Source: Haloechinothrix aidingensis (GTDB taxonomy: Bacteria > Actinomycetota > Actinomycetes > Mycobacteriales > Pseudonocardiaceae). Taken from it: a stretch of DNA of 64,000 bases. Position numbers and translations under genes: made by a program. Of this stretch, positions 22,333 to 32,682 are shown piece by piece (within the stretch, counting starts at the first letter, position 1; each line of letters starts with the position of its first letter). The DNA lies in assembly GCF_013450155.1 (NCBI RefSeq), contig NZ_JACCKD010000001.1, positions 744,001 through 808,000 of the forward strand, written 5' to 3'. The notes under the pieces were generated by a model. It did no database searches and was not told where the DNA came from. It was given only the letters and a program-made list of their open reading frames with translations.

Positions 22333-24111
22333 ATGTCCGTCTTTGCGCAAGTCTGGTTGTGGGCACTCGTCGCCTTCCTCATCGGTGTCCTGCTCACCTG
22401 GATACTGCTCGTCCGTCCCGCGCATCAGCGGGTGCGGCAGCTCGAGCGTCATCTGGCTGAGGAACACGAACGGCACCGGTCACAGGGGCAGAGTGCGCCT
22501 GCCGCCACGGGGGGCCGCGGTGAGCGCGACGACCCGGTCGACGCCGCGTCCGGTGCGGAGTGGCCGCAGCGGGAACCGGGGCAGGACCATCCTCCACCGC
22601 CGGGGGTGGACCAGAGTGTCCGGCGCGGCCGTACGTCATGGATGGAGTCGGACAGCTTCTCGGCGGCACCACCCCGGCGGGTGGACCCCGGCCAGGCGCA
22701 TCGCGAGCAGCACGCGCGCTTCACGGAGCCCGTGACGCCCCCGCAGCAGCCCCCGCAGCCCCCGCAGCCCCCGCAGCCTCCGCAGCAGCCCTCGCAGTCC
22801 CCTCCTCAGCAACCGGGCACACCGGCAGGTGGCACTCCGGCGCACCGGGAACGCCAGGATGCCGAACGGACTCGCTTCATCCAGCCCGCCGGATACGGCG
22901 ACTACGGCGCCACCGCGCCTGCCCCCGCCGGCGAGAGCGCGCAGCCCGCGGAGGTGACGGATTACCAGGACACCGCGCCCCGGGGAACCGACTACATCTC
23001 GGCCGGCGAGCAGCAGCACGGCGCGGCCGAACCCGCCGGTGCCGAGCGCTTCCCGGCAGGCGAGCAGGTGTACGAGGGCGGTGGCGCCGACTACCCGGCA
23101 GGCACGTCGTGGCAGCAGCAGGAGGATGTCGCGTACGCGGGTAGCGAGACGGTGCCGGAGCCGCAAGAGGCGACCGGGAGCGAGCTCTTCTCCCCGGACG
23201 AGCCCCAGCCGGACTACATGGGCACCACGTTCGAGCCCGAAGCCGAGCCGGAGCAGCGGTTCTCCGCGCCCGGCCAGGCTGCCGAGTGGCAGTGGTCCGC
23301 GCCAGAGCAGGAAGCCGAGCGGTGGAGCACCTCGGCCGAGCACCAGCGGACGTCGCCCGCCGATACCGGCGTCGACGAGCGGTTGGCTTCGCCCGCCGAT
23401 ACCGGCGTCGAGCAGTCGTGGGCCTCGCACACCGATGCCGGTGTCGAGCACGGGTTCGAACGGAGCGCGGAGGACGCGGCCGGCTACGGCGCAGCGGAAC
23501 GGCCGGGCGATGCCACCGGGAACCGGGCGGATGTGGACACGGCGGCCGGTACGGAGGACTCGACCGCGCTGTCGGATCCCTTCTCCGAGCCGTTGGAGAC
23601 CGATGTGGCGCCGGACGGCCCGCCGCTGCCGAAGCGCACGCGGGGCGCGAACCACAGCATCCGGGGTGGCTTCGAACCGCCGAAGCCGATCCAGCCGTCG
23701 ATGCGCCCGGTGGCCAGGAGGGCGCCGCACCCGGAGTCGGCCCAGGCGACCAGCGGGTCGCTGTTCGAGCCCGCCGAGGAAGGCCGCGGGCCGGAGCGGC
23801 AGGACGCCACGCCGGGCGGTAACGACCTGCCCGGCTCCGGGGGGCAGGACACGGCGGGCGCTGCGGCGACCGAGCAGCCTCCGGGGCAGGTCGGGCAGGA
23901 CGGTTCGAGCTCGTCGGGGCCCTTCGGCCCCGGGTCGGCTATGCCGCTGCCCGGCGGGGGACAACCATCCCCGGAGTATCCCGTCAAGGCGAGTGTGACG
24001 GCCCTGCGCTACTGCACGGAGGACTCACCGCAGTACCCGCGGATGGTGGCCGAAGTGTGGTTCGCCAGCGCGGCGGACGCAGAACGGGTCGGCTTCCGGC
24101 CCCTGGCGTGA
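22333..24111 (+). CDS. Membrane-anchored, disordered protein with C-terminal sunset domain (ArfC-like)
   Basis: A 592-residue protein with one N-terminal membrane helix (about residues 6-28, LWALVAFLIGVLLTWILL) and a short charged segment. About 500 residues of low complexity follow: Pro/Gln repeats near nt 22740-22820, then acidic Glu/Ala/Gly-rich sequence and three 12-residue tandem repeats. The last 45 residues form a compact domain with YPVKASVTALRYCTEDSPQY and then EVWFASAADAERVGFRPL. This matches my memory of the sunset domain found in ArfC-like channel accessory proteins of Pseudonocardiaceae. Function unknown. ATG 22333 was chosen because the membrane helix follows directly; the Shine-Dalgarno spacing (GGGAG, 12 bases) is long. 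Confidence 0.7.
   Translation: MSVFAQVWLWALVAFLIGVLLTWILLVRPAHQRVRQLERHLAEEHERHRSQGQSAPAATGGRGERDDPVDAASGAEWPQREPGQDHPPPPGVDQSVRRGRTSWMESDSFSAAPPRRVDPGQAHREQHARFTEPVTPPQQPPQPPQPPQPPQQPSQSPPQQPGTPAGGTPAHRERQDAERTRFIQPAGYGDYGATAPAPAGESAQPAEVTDYQDTAPRGTDYISAGEQQHGAAEPAGAERFPAGEQVYEGGGADYPAGTSWQQQEDVAYAGSETVPEPQEATGSELFSPDEPQPDYMGTTFEPEAEPEQRFSAPGQAAEWQWSAPEQEAERWSTSAEHQRTSPADTGVDERLASPADTGVEQSWASHTDAGVEHGFERSAEDAAGYGAAERPGDATGNRADVDTAAGTEDSTALSDPFSEPLETDVAPDGPPLPKRTRGANHSIRGGFEPPKPIQPSMRPVARRAPHPESAQATSGSLFEPAEEGRGPERQDATPGGNDLPGSGGQDTAGAAATEQPPGQVGQDGSSSSGPFGPGSAMPLPGGGQPSPEYPVKASVTALRYCTEDSPQYPRMVAEVWFASAADAERVGFRPLA
23353..23460 (+). repeat. Three 36-bp in-frame tandem repeats
   Basis: Three copies with a 36-bp period begin at 23353, 23389 and 23425 and encode SPADTGVDERLA, SPADTGVEQSWA and SHTDAGVEHGFE inside the sunset-domain protein. 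The first two copies are nearly identical at DNA level over their first half; the third has diverged. Confidence 0.85.
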
Positions 24112-24165
24112 CCGGGGCCGGAAGCCGCAGGTAAGCCGTCCCGCTCCGGTCGGAGCCGGCCCCGG
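24112..24165. terminator. Candidate bidirectional terminator between convergent genes
   Basis: CCGGGGCCGG (24112-24121) can pair with CCGGCCCCGG (24156-24165). An inner hairpin GCTCCG-GT-CGGAGC (24143-24156) shares its last base with the outer arm. There is no T-tract, as is common in this kind of genome. It separates the sunset-domain gene from korB on the other strand; the rest of the gap to 24268 shows nothing else. Confidence 0.5.
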
Positions 24166-24268
24166 CACGGATGTGCGCCGCTGGGGTATACCGGCCGGGA
24201 TCTGCCCACGGCAGGCCCCAACGGTCCGGGCAGGCTGCGTCGACCTGGCTATGTCGACGCAGTGTCGG

Positions 24269-25329
<1,061 letters not shown>

Positions 25330-25333
<4 letters not shown>

Positions 25334-27237
25334 AGGTGACCCTCCTTGCCGTTGGAGCTGGTGATGACGTCGGTGAAGGTGTCTGCGAGTTCTTCTGCCT
25401 TGAAGGGCAGGCCGGCGACCTTGGTGTGGCTGATGATGTCGACCAGGTAGCGGGCGCGCAGCAGCTGGGCGAGCTGGCCGAGGTTCATCTCGGGAAGGAT
25501 CACACGGTCGTAGGCGGCCAGGATCTCGCCGAGGTTGGCCGGTAGGGGGTTGAGGTGGCGCAGGTGGACCTGGGCGATCGGCAGGCCTGCGGCTCGTACG
25601 CGGCGGCAGGCCGCGCCGATCGGGCCGTAGGTCGAGCCCCACCCGAGGGCGAGCACGCTGGCGTCGCCGGTCGGGTCGTCGACGGTGGCCTCGGGCACGG
25701 TGATGCCGTCGATCTTGGCTTGCCGTAGCCGCACCATGCGCTCGTGGTTGTCCGGGTCGTAGGAGATGTTGCCCGCGCCGTCCTGCTTCTCCAGGCCGCC
25801 GATGCGGTGTTGCAGGTCCGGGGTGCCGGGCAGGGCCCACTCGCGAGCCAGTGTCTCGGTGTCGCGGACGTAGGGCCAGAACTCGCCGGAGCCGTCGGTG
25901 GCGTTGGGCTCGGTGGCGAATTTCACGCGCAGGTCGGGCAGGGTCTCGACGTCCGGGACCAGCCAGGGTTCGGAGCCGTTGGCGATCGCCCCGTCGGAGA
26001 GCAGGAACACCGGGGTGCGGTAGACCAGCGCGATGCGGGCGGCTTCCAGCGCGGCGTCGAAGCAGTCCCCCGGTGACTGCGGCGCCACGATCGGCACGGG
26101 TGACTCGCCGTTGCGCCCGTGCATCGCCTGCAGCAGGTCGGCCTGCTCGGTCTTGGTCGGCAAGCCCGTGGAGGGGCCTCCGCGCTGCACGTCGATGACG
26201 ATCAGCGGCAGCTCGGTCATCACGCCGAACCCGACCGTCTCGGACTTCAGCGCCACCCCGGGCCCGGAGGTCGAGGTCACGCCCAGTGCGCCGCCGTAGG
26301 AGGCGCCGAGTGCGGCACCGATGCTGGCGATCTCGTCCTCGGCCTGGAAGGTGGTCACATTGAAGTTCTTGTGCTTGCTGATCTCGTGCAGCACATCCGA
26401 GGCCGGGGTGATCGGGTAGGAGCCGAACATCACCGGAAGCTCGGACTGTTGCCCGGCGGCGAGGATGCCGTAGGCCAGCGCGAGGTTGCCGGTGATCTGC
26501 CGGTACGTGCCGGACGGCAGCGACGCCGGGGCGACCTCGTAGGTCGTGGCGAACGACTCGGTGGTCTCGCCGTAGTTCCACCCGGCCCGGAATGCCAGCA
26601 CGTTGGCCTCGGCCAGTACCGGCTTACCCGCGAACTTCTCGCGCAGGAACCGCTCGGTGCCCTCGGTCGGGCGGTGGTACATCCACGACAGCAACCCCAG
26701 GGCGAACATGTTCTTGGCGCGCTCGGCGTCCTTCTTGCCCAGGCCGGTCTCCTCCAGGGCACCCTTGGTCAGCGTGGACATCGCCACGTGATGCACGGTG
26801 TAGGGCTCGAGCGAGTCATCGGCCAGCGGGTCGCTCTCGTAGCCCACCTTCGTCAGGTTCCGGGAGGTGAACTCGTCGGTGTTGACGATCACCGTCCCGC
26901 CGCGCGGCACATCACCGATGTTGGACTTCAACGCGGCCGGGTTCATCGCCACCAGCACATCCGGCCGGTCGCCGGGTGTGAGGATGTCGTAGTCGGCGAA
27001 ATGCAGCTGGAACGACGACACACCGGGCAACGTGCCCTGCGGCGCCCGGATCTCCGCCGGGAAGTTCGGCAACGTCGCCAGGTCATTACCGAACGCGGCG
27101 GCCTCCGAGGTGAACCGATCGCCCGTCAACTGCATACCGTCGCCGGAGTCGCCGGCAAACCGCACCACAACCCGCTCCAGGCGAGTCACCTCAGTGGAAC
27201 GGCTTGCACGCAGTGCCGTGGATTCATCGGTGGTCAT
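25330..27237 (-). CDS. korA: 2-oxoacid:ferredoxin oxidoreductase, fused gamma-alpha subunit
   Basis: A 635-residue subunit in which the gamma domain (N-terminal, VVRFAGDSGDGMQLTG near residue 26) is fused to the alpha domain (pyrimidine-binding part, GSYPITPASDVLHEISKH and AEDEIASIGAALGASYGGA). Length and domain order match mycobacterial KorA. It forms an alpha2-beta2 enzyme with the korB product encoded directly downstream. Start ATG at 27237; upstream is a 367-bp gap that probably contains the promoter. Confidence 0.92.
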
Positions 27238-27472
27238 GAGTGAAGAGCTCTCGCTTTCCCGATAGGTGCGGCCTCGCTGCCTCGCGTGTCCCTATCCGCA
27301 GTCGTGTCGAGTCCATGGGCGATCGCGATGCGTCACCGGTGTCTGGCCACCGGGCGTATGCGTGTCCGTCCACGATTTGAGGCTAGCTCGCACGGCATTG
27401 TTCTGACGAACCGAAGTCCTGCCATTCCACTGCGTGGACGGAACAACTTCGGAGCAGGTCATACCCCACAAG

Positions 27473-27487
27473 GTTACCTATGGTAAC
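27473..27487. promoter_or_regulatory. Small inverted repeat in the gap before korA
   Basis: GTTACC-TAT-GGTAAC is an inverted repeat with six-base arms in the 27238-27604 gap between korA and the convergently ending crotonase gene. It could be an operator or part of a weak hairpin. I see no gene in the gap. Confidence 0.35.
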
Positions 27488-27604
27488 GGCGCTGCCGAGT
27501 AAGTCGTGAGTGAGCGCACAGAATCGATAAACAGTGCTTACTCGCGAGTTGGTTATTCACCCGAGCCACGCCATCCGACGTGGTCCCGCACCCTCGCGCC
27601 GCGC

Positions 27605-28366
27605 TTACTCGCCGCTGATACGCCCCTTGCTCGCGGTGAGCCGTTCGGTGAATTCGGGGGAGGTGATCGACTCGATCTGCGGGGCGATCTCGGTGTCCAC
27701 GGCCTCCTGGTGCTCGCCGAGCGACCTGGTCGTGCGCATGGTCCGCTTGGTGGTGGTGAGCAGGTCCCGAGGTGCGTCCGCCGCGCCGGAGGCGAGCGAG
27801 CAGGCGGCGGCCACGAGCTCCTCGTGCTCGCCGTCCACGGTGCGCAGCACCAACCCGGCATCGTGTGCCGCAGGTGCGTCCAGCACCTCGCCGAGCAGCG
27901 TCATCGCGGTCGCTTGCTGGGGGCCGACGGCACGTTGCAGCATCCAGGTCATTCCGCCACCCGGGTGAATACCCAGGCGCAGGAACCGTGCGTCGAACCG
28001 CGCACGCGGGCCCGCGACGCGGATATCGGCGGCGAGCGCGAGGTTGAGCCCGGCACCCACGGCTGCCCCGCCCACCGCGGCGATGGTCGGAAGCGAACAG
28101 CGCGCCACGGCGAGGAATCCCGCGTAGATCGCCCGCAGCCCCTCCTCGCGTGCCTCACCGAGCGCCGAGAGGTCGGCGCCTGCGCAGAACGCGGGCGGTG
28201 TCCCGGTGACCACGACCGCGTGCACGTTCTCGTCCTGTTCCGCGGCGGCGACGGCCGACTCCAGCTGCGCCGACAGGTCCAGGGTGAGGGCATTGCGCCG
28301 GTCGGGGGCATCCACGGTGATGACGGCGACCGCTTCGCGGTGTTCGGTGGTGACCTGTCCGCTCAT
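27605..28366 (-). CDS. Crotonase-family protein (enoyl-CoA hydratase-like), catalytic glutamates not evident
   Basis: A 253-residue crotonase-fold protein. The CoA/oxyanion-hole stretches are [11 protein letters not shown] and [21 protein letters not shown]. In classical hydratases a glutamate stands where this protein has N in GAGLN. The second catalytic glutamate of the PE-x-x-LG stretch appears to be replaced in [15 protein letters not shown]. Hydratase activity is therefore doubtful and another crotonase reaction, or binding of acyl-CoA, is possible. It overlaps the lrp-type regulator gene upstream by ATGA, so the two are probably one transcript. Confidence 0.75.
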   Translation of the reverse strand: MSGQVTTEHREAVAVITVDAPDRRNALTLDLSAQLESAVAAAEQDENVHAVVVTGTPPAFCAGADLSALGEAREEGLRAIYAGFLAVARCSLPTIAAVGGAAVGAGLNLALAADIRVAGPRARFDARFLRLGIHPGGGMTWMLQRAVGPQQATAMTLLGEVLDAPAAHDAGLVLRTVDGEHEELVAAACSLASGAADAPRDLLTTTKRTMRTTRSLGEHQEAVDTEIAPQIESITSPEFTERLTASKGRISGE

Positions 28367-28842
28367 GCGTGCCCCTGTTCGTGCGGGTTCGATGTCCGTG
28401 CCGACGGTACCGGTGCTCGTTCCAGCAAGGTGGACAGCACCACGGTGGAGACCGTCGATTCCACGATCTCCAGCGCGCGGAGACGCTCCAGCGCCGACTC
28501 CATGTGATGGATGCTCGCCGCGCGCAGGTGCACGATCGCGTCCGCCGCCCCGGAGACGGTGTAGGCCGCGGCGACCTCGGGCAGGCCTTCCACCGCACCG
28601 CGGATGCGTGCGGGGGAGACATTGCCCGCGCAGCGCATCTCGACGAAGGCCTCGGTCCCCCAGCCGAGCGCTTCCGGGTCGACCACGGCGGTGAAACCGC
28701 GCAGCACTCCCTCGTCGAGCAGCCGGTCGACACGACGTTTGACGGCGGGCGCGGACAACCCGACATCGTGGCCGATCTCGGCATAGCTGGCGCGCGCGTC
28801 GCGAACCAGGTACGAAACGATTCGCTGATCCAGCTCGTTCAT
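28363..28842 (-). CDS. Lrp/AsnC-family transcriptional regulator
   Basis: A 159-residue feast/famine regulator. The N-terminal helix-turn-helix is [20 protein letters not shown] followed by [19 protein letters not shown]. The C-terminal RAM-type ligand domain covers about residues 60-140. ATG 28842 (MNELDQRIV) is preferred over a TTG two codons earlier. The gene is divergent from ddaH with a 74-bp gap that carries repeated CGCAATA elements, so control of ddaH and of itself is likely. In other actinobacteria Lrp-type regulators often flank arginine/ornithine catabolic genes. Confidence 0.88.
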   Translation of the reverse strand: MNELDQRIVSYLVRDARASYAEIGHDVGLSAPAVKRRVDRLLDEGVLRGFTAVVDPEALGWGTEAFVEMRCAGNVSPARIRGAVEGLPEVAAAYTVSGAADAIVHLRAASIHHMESALERLRALEIVESTVSTVVLSTLLERAPVPSARTSNPHEQGHA

Positions 28843-28843
28843 A

Positions 28844-28909
28844 CGCAATATTTTGACTGTATCAACGCAATACTTGTCAATTGATCGCCGAAAAATACCC
28901 CACTAGATT
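28844..28909. promoter_or_regulatory. Divergent lrp/ddaH control region
   Basis: The gap is unusually AT-rich for this genome. CGCAATA occurs at 28844-28850 and again at 28866-28872, 22 bp apart (two helical turns), each followed by a TTG(A/T)CA-like stretch. On the + strand TTGATC (28881-28886), 17 bp and TAGATT (28904-28909) form a plausible promoter for ddaH that would start transcription at or next to the ATG at 28917. Lrp binding is inferred. Confidence 0.55.
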
Positions 28910-28916
28910 GGGATGT

Positions 28917-29780
28917 ATGACGGCTGCCCCGATGCCTGTGAGCTACGCGCGCGAACCCGTACCCACGACGCGCCACTTCCTGATGTGCCCGCCGCGGTAC
29001 TTCGCGGTGCGTTACGTCATCAACCCGTGGATGAACCCGGACCGTCCGGTGGACGCCGGCCGCGCGATGGAGCAGTGGTCGCGGATACGCGCGCACTACA
29101 TCGCGCTCGGGCACAAGGTCGAGGAGATCGAACCGCAACCGGGGCTGCCCGACATGGTGTTCGCGGCGAACGCGGCGACCGTCCTGGGCGGGACCGTGCT
29201 CGGTGCCCGGTTCCGCAACGCCGAGCGCGCCCCGGAGGCCGAGCACTACCGGCGGTGGTTCCTCGCCAACGGCTACCGGGACATCGTCATGCCCACCGCG
29301 ATCAACGAAGCCGAAGGCGACTTCGTCTGGACGGGCCGGGAGCTGCTCGCCGGTACCGGATTCCGCACCGAACCGCGGGCCCACACCGAGGCCCAGGAGA
29401 TCCTCGGCGCGCCGGTGGTGTCGCTACAGCTCGTCGATCCGCACTACTACCACCTCGACACGGCCCTGTTCGTGCTCTCGCCTGCCGACGAGTCGAGACA
29501 GGCCGTGATCGCCTACTACCCGGACGCGTTCTCCGCGGAGTCGCGCGGGACGCTCGAGCGGATGTTCCCGGACGCTGTCCTCGCCGGGCGCGCCGATGCC
29601 GAGGCGTTCGGCCTGAACGCGATGTCGGACGGCCGCACCGTGATCCTGCCCAGCGAGGCCGAGGGACTGGCGGCCTCCGTCGCGGCGCGCGGCTACGAAC
29701 CGGTCGGCGTCGACATCTCCGAGTTGCGCAAGGCCGGTGGCGGCCCGAAATGCTGCACGCTGGAGCTGCGCGAGGGGTGA
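28917..29780 (+). CDS. ddaH: Dimethylarginine dimethylaminohydrolase-type amidinohydrolase
   Basis: A 287-residue member of the amidinotransferase/guanidine-modifying superfamily, which hydrolyses guanidino groups by a cysteine nucleophile. The nucleophile is in GGGPKCCTLE near the C-terminus, the active-site histidine in DPHYYHLDTALF, and the acidic residues in NEAEGDFVWTG. The FLMCPPRYFAVRYVINPWM start is typical. Likely product of dimethylarginine or arginine is citrulline; the exact substrate is uncertain. ATG 28917 appears to be leaderless; the frame is open to 28881 but that part is the promoter. Confidence 0.87.
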   Translation: MTAAPMPVSYAREPVPTTRHFLMCPPRYFAVRYVINPWMNPDRPVDAGRAMEQWSRIRAHYIALGHKVEEIEPQPGLPDMVFAANAATVLGGTVLGARFRNAERAPEAEHYRRWFLANGYRDIVMPTAINEAEGDFVWTGRELLAGTGFRTEPRAHTEAQEILGAPVVSLQLVDPHYYHLDTALFVLSPADESRQAVIAYYPDAFSAESRGTLERMFPDAVLAGRADAEAFGLNAMSDGRTVILPSEAEGLAASVAARGYEPVGVDISELRKAGGGPKCCTLELREG

Positions 29781-29919
29781 TCATCCGGCTGCCGGGTAGC
29801 CGCGTGGTGTGACCGGCATCGCTCCGGCGGCCTCGACGCGGAACTTCTGCACCACACTCGGTCGTTGGCTGGGCGAAACGCATTCGTCGAGTGCAACAGG
29901 CTGAGTGGGAGGCGCGTAG

Positions 29920-30774
29920 GTGCACACGCATCGGAACGGGCTCAAGACCGCGCTGCTGCTCGGTCTGATGAGTGCGTTGATCATCGGCGTCAGCTGGCTG
30001 ATCGGTGGTCAGGGAGCGCTGTTCATCGGCATGGTGCTCGCGCTGGCGATGAACGGCTACGCTTACTTCAACTCCGACAAGCTCGCCCTGCGGGCGATGC
30101 GCGCGCGTCCGGTGTCCGAGGCCGAGCAGCCCGCGATGTATCGCATCGTGCGCGAGCTCTCCAGCGCGGCCAGGCAGCCGATGCCGCGGCTGTATGTCAG
30201 CCCCACGAGGGCGCCGAACGCGTTCGCCACCGGCCGCAACCCGCGGAACTCGGCCGTGTGCTGCACGCAGGGGATCCTGGAGATACTCGACGAGCGGGAG
30301 CTGCGCGCCGTTCTCGGGCACGAGCTCTGTCACGTGTACAACAGGGACATCTTGATCTCCAGTGTCGCCGGGGCGCTGGCCAGCGTCGTGACGGTGCTCT
30401 CCTACATCGCGATGTTCGCGGGAGGACGCAATGGCGGCAACCCGCTGCTGGGACTCCTGCTCGTCTTCATCGGGCCGCTGGCCGCCGGCATCGTGAAGAT
30501 GGCAGTCAGCAGGTCACGGGAGTACCAGGCGGATGCGTCGGGTGCCGAGCTGACCGGTGACCCGCTCGCGCTTGCCTCGGCACTGCGCAAGCTGGAACGT
30601 GGCACGCGGGCCGCGCCGTTGAGCCCGGACCCCGGGGTGGTGTCCCAGTCACACCTGATGATCGCCAACCCGTTCCGCACGGGTGAGTCGTTCTCCCGGC
30701 TGTTCGCCTCGCACCCGCCGATGGCGGACCGGGTGCGGCGGCTGGAGGGAATGGCCGGGCGCCGTTCGCGCTGA
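29920..30774 (+). CDS. htpX: HtpX-type membrane zinc metalloprotease
   Basis: A 284-residue M48-family protease of the cytoplasmic membrane that degrades damaged membrane proteins. The zinc motif HELCH is at about residues 134-138 and the third ligand glutamate is in [13 protein letters not shown]. Two N-terminal hydrophobic segments (residues 10-50) and two more around 150-195 anchor it. GTG start at 29920 preceded by GGGAGG. M. tuberculosis htpX (Rv0563) also lies near the men/grcC genes, so this is conserved neighbourhood. Confidence 0.93.
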   Translation: MHTHRNGLKTALLLGLMSALIIGVSWLIGGQGALFIGMVLALAMNGYAYFNSDKLALRAMRARPVSEAEQPAMYRIVRELSSAARQPMPRLYVSPTRAPNAFATGRNPRNSAVCCTQGILEILDERELRAVLGHELCHVYNRDILISSVAGALASVVTVLSYIAMFAGGRNGGNPLLGLLLVFIGPLAAGIVKMAVSRSREYQADASGAELTGDPLALASALRKLERGTRAAPLSPDPGVVSQSHLMIANPFRTGESFSRLFASHPPMADRVRRLEGMAGRRSR

Positions 30775-30802
30775 GCCGCTCCGCCGTGCGGGCCGGCGGG
30801 AT

Positions 30803-30837
30803 CGGCTGACCGCGCGCCCCGGCCGCGCGGTCAGCCG
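30803..30837. terminator. Bidirectional terminator between htpX and rmlA
   Basis: A perfect 14-bp stem (CGGCTGACCGCGCG at 30803-30816 with its complement at 30824-30837) closes a seven-base loop. The stem overlaps the rmlA stop codon, so it serves both convergent genes. No T-tract is present. Confidence 0.8.
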
Positions 30838-31712
30838 GACACAGCGAACTGCCGCGCGATGCTCATCACGTAGTCACCGTATCCGGAGGTGGCGAGCCCG
30901 CGGCCGAGCTCGAGGCACTGGTCGGCGTCGATGAAGCCCATGCGCAGCGCGATCTCCTCGATGCAGGCGATGCGCACCCCGGTGCGGTGCTCGAGCACCT
31001 GGACGAACTGGGCGGCGTCGAGCAGGGAGTCGTGCGTCCCGGTGTCCAGCCAGGCGAACCCGCGTCCCAGATCGACCAGCCGTGCCGTGCCCAGCTCGAG
31101 GTAGGTGCGGTTGACATCGGTGATCTCCAGCTCGCCCCGGCGGGACGGCTCGAGGGACCGCGCGATGTCCACAACGGAGTTGTCGTAGAAGTACAGGCCG
31201 GTGATGGCTTTGTTCGAGCGAGGACGCTCGGGCTTTTCCTCGATGGAGACAAGGCGGCCGGCATCGTCGAGCTCGCCGACGCCGTACCGGCCAGGATCGT
31301 TGACCGGGTAACCGAACAGGGTGCAGCCCGTGACGGTGGTGACCTCCTCCTGCAGGCGGCGGGAGAATCCCTGCCCGTAGAAGATGTTGTCGCCCAGCAC
31401 AAGGGCCACCGGGTCGTCACCGATGAAGTCCGCCCCGATGAGGATTGCCTCGGCGAGACCGTTCGGGGCCGGTTGCTCGGCATAGCTGAAGCTGAGCCCC
31501 AGGTGGCTGCCGTCGCCGAGCAGCTTGCGGAAGTTCGGCAGGTCCGGCGGGCTCGAGATGATCAGGATGTCCCGGATGCCGGCCAGCATCAGCACCGAGA
31601 GCGGGTAGTACACCATCGGTTTGTCGTAGACCGGTAGGAGCTGTTTGGACACGGCCTGCGTGATCGGGTACAGGCGCGACCCGTTCCCCCCGGCGAGAAC
31701 GATGCCCTTCAA
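30831..31712 (-). CDS. rmlA: Glucose-1-phosphate thymidylyltransferase
   Basis: A 293-residue nucleotidyltransferase making dTDP-glucose, the first step towards dTDP-rhamnose for the cell-wall linker. The nucleotide-binding N-terminus [20 protein letters not shown] and the substrate loops [16 protein letters not shown] and GDNIFYGQG are intact. The start is TTG at 31712, which gives the canonical [16 protein letters not shown] lies a few bases upstream. No other rml gene is in the window. Confidence 0.95.
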   Translation of the reverse strand: MKGIVLAGGNGSRLYPITQAVSKQLLPVYDKPMVYYPLSVLMLAGIRDILIISSPPDLPNFRKLLGDGSHLGLSFSYAEQPAPNGLAEAILIGADFIGDDPVALVLGDNIFYGQGFSRRLQEEVTTVTGCTLFGYPVNDPGRYGVGELDDAGRLVSIEEKPERPRSNKAITGLYFYDNSVVDIARSLEPSRRGELEITDVNRTYLELGTARLVDLGRGFAWLDTGTHDSLLDAAQFVQVLEHRTGVRIACIEEIALRMGFIDADQCLELGRGLATSGYGDYVMSIARQFAVSG

Positions 31713-31739
31713 CGGGGCCTCCCCAGCGCGATCGGCCGC

Positions 31740-32231
31740 CTACCGGTAGTTGACGAACTGGAGAGCGATATCGAGGTCCTTGCCCTTGAGCAGCGATATC
31801 ACATCCTGCAGGTGGTCCTTCTTCTTCCCCGTGACGCGGAGCTGGTCCCCCTGGATCTGGGCCTGCACGCCCTTGGGGCCCTCGTCGCGGACGATCTTGG
31901 CGATCTGCTTCGCCTTCTCCGACGAGATTCCCTGCACGATCTTGCCCGCGATCTTGTACTGCTTTCCCGATGCCGCAGGCTCGCCCGGGTCGAACGCCTT
32001 GAGCGAGACGCCGCGCTTGACCAGCTTCTCCTTGAAGACGTCGAGGGCGGCGCGGACACGTTCCTCGGTCTCGGCTTCGATGGCGACCGCCTCCTCACCC
32101 GTCCAGCTCACGCCGGCACCGGTGCCCCGGAAATCGAAGCGGGTGGAAAGCTCCTTGTTCGCCTGGTTCAGTGCATTGTCGACCTCTTGCCGGTCGACCT
32201 TGCTCACGATGTCGAAAGACGGGTCAGCCAC
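31740..32231 (-). CDS. YajQ-family cyclic-di-GMP-binding/nucleotide-binding protein
   Basis: A 163-residue DUF520/YajQ protein with the family N-terminus [20 protein letters not shown] and C-terminus [20 protein letters not shown]. YajQ proteins bind nucleic acid or nucleotides, and in Xanthomonas a homologue binds cyclic di-GMP; the role here is unknown. The start is GTG at 32231 (VADPSFD). M. tuberculosis Rv0566c, also near htpX, is the apparent counterpart. Confidence 0.9.
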   Translation of the reverse strand: MADPSFDIVSKVDRQEVDNALNQANKELSTRFDFRGTGAGVSWTGEEAVAIEAETEERVRAALDVFKEKLVKRGVSLKAFDPGEPAASGKQYKIAGKIVQGISSEKAKQIAKIVRDEGPKGVQAQIQGDQLRVTGKKKDHLQDVISLLKGKDLDIALQFVNYR

Positions 32232-32479
32232 GGGATCTCCATACGTCGCGAATCGTCGGCCGCTGCTTGGCTGCTACGTGGCAGCACTGTAGCGCGAGTG
32301 CCGGGACCTCGGTCACGCCAGTGCCGCACGGTGCGCCGCGCTCCCGGCCGCACCGTGGCGCGGGGAGGTCAGGAGGACGTCGCGGTCCGGCGCAGCACGC
32401 CGCGCGGGAGGTCCGACCCCGTGACAGGATCCGTGTTGCCGGTTTGTATGCTGTTGCAGGTCGGCATGGTTCCGGCCCT

Positions 32480-32561
32480 GGCGGGTTACCCAAGCGGCCA
32501 AAGGGATCTGACTGTAAATCAGCCGGCTTAGCCTTCGGGGGTTCGAATCCCTCACCCGCCA
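32480..32561 (+). tRNA. tRNA-Tyr (GTA)
   Basis: An 82-base class II tRNA. The acceptor stem GGCGGGT (32480-32486) pairs with ACCCGCC (32554-32560), the anticodon loop CTGTAAA gives GTA, and a long variable arm and a normal TTCGAAT loop follow. CCA is not encoded. Its 3' half is duplicated at 49197, and it is the integration site of the mobile element. Confidence 0.97.
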
Positions 32562-32625
32562 CCCAGCGAGAAAGCCCCGCTGACCTGCGAGCGAGCAGGC
32601 AGCGGGGCTTTCTCGTGTGTCCGGC
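32512..32625 (+). repeat. Left attachment site (attL) and 114-bp direct repeat, copy A
   Basis: This stretch runs from the tRNA-Tyr anticodon loop through the 3' end and the terminator behind it. It matches 49197-49310 at 101 of 114 positions without gaps. The perfectly identical core is 39 bp (32529-32567 against 49214-49252) and ends six bases past the tRNA. Integration at the tRNA 3' end by the adjacent tyrosine recombinase explains it. Confidence 0.92.
32573..32612 (+). terminator. Terminator behind tRNA-Tyr
   Basis: AAGCCCCGCTG and CCTGC on the left pair with GCAGG and CAGCGGGGCTT on the right, giving a long stem followed by TCTCGTG. The corresponding hairpin in the attR copy has different bases at two outer pairs, but on both strands of the stem, so pairing is kept. 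Confidence 0.75.
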
Positions 32626-32682
32626 TATTCACGGGCGGGGGCGGCTTTGTACGGCTGGTTGTGCCCATGGCGTGCCCACGGT

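Noticed and set aside
22737-22800. CRISPR-like repeat near 22.7 kb
   Set aside because: It is a Pro-codon run (CCGCAGCCC type) inside a protein-coding low-complexity region; no repeat-spacer structure exists anywhere in the window.
25334-26581. N-terminal extension of the korB frame to 770 codons
   Set aside because: The extra part lies within korA in another frame, and the GTG at 25333 gives the family N-terminus.
27286-27486. 66-codon frame in the gap upstream of korA
   Set aside because: No ribosome binding site, no family similarity, and it crosses the probable korA promoter.
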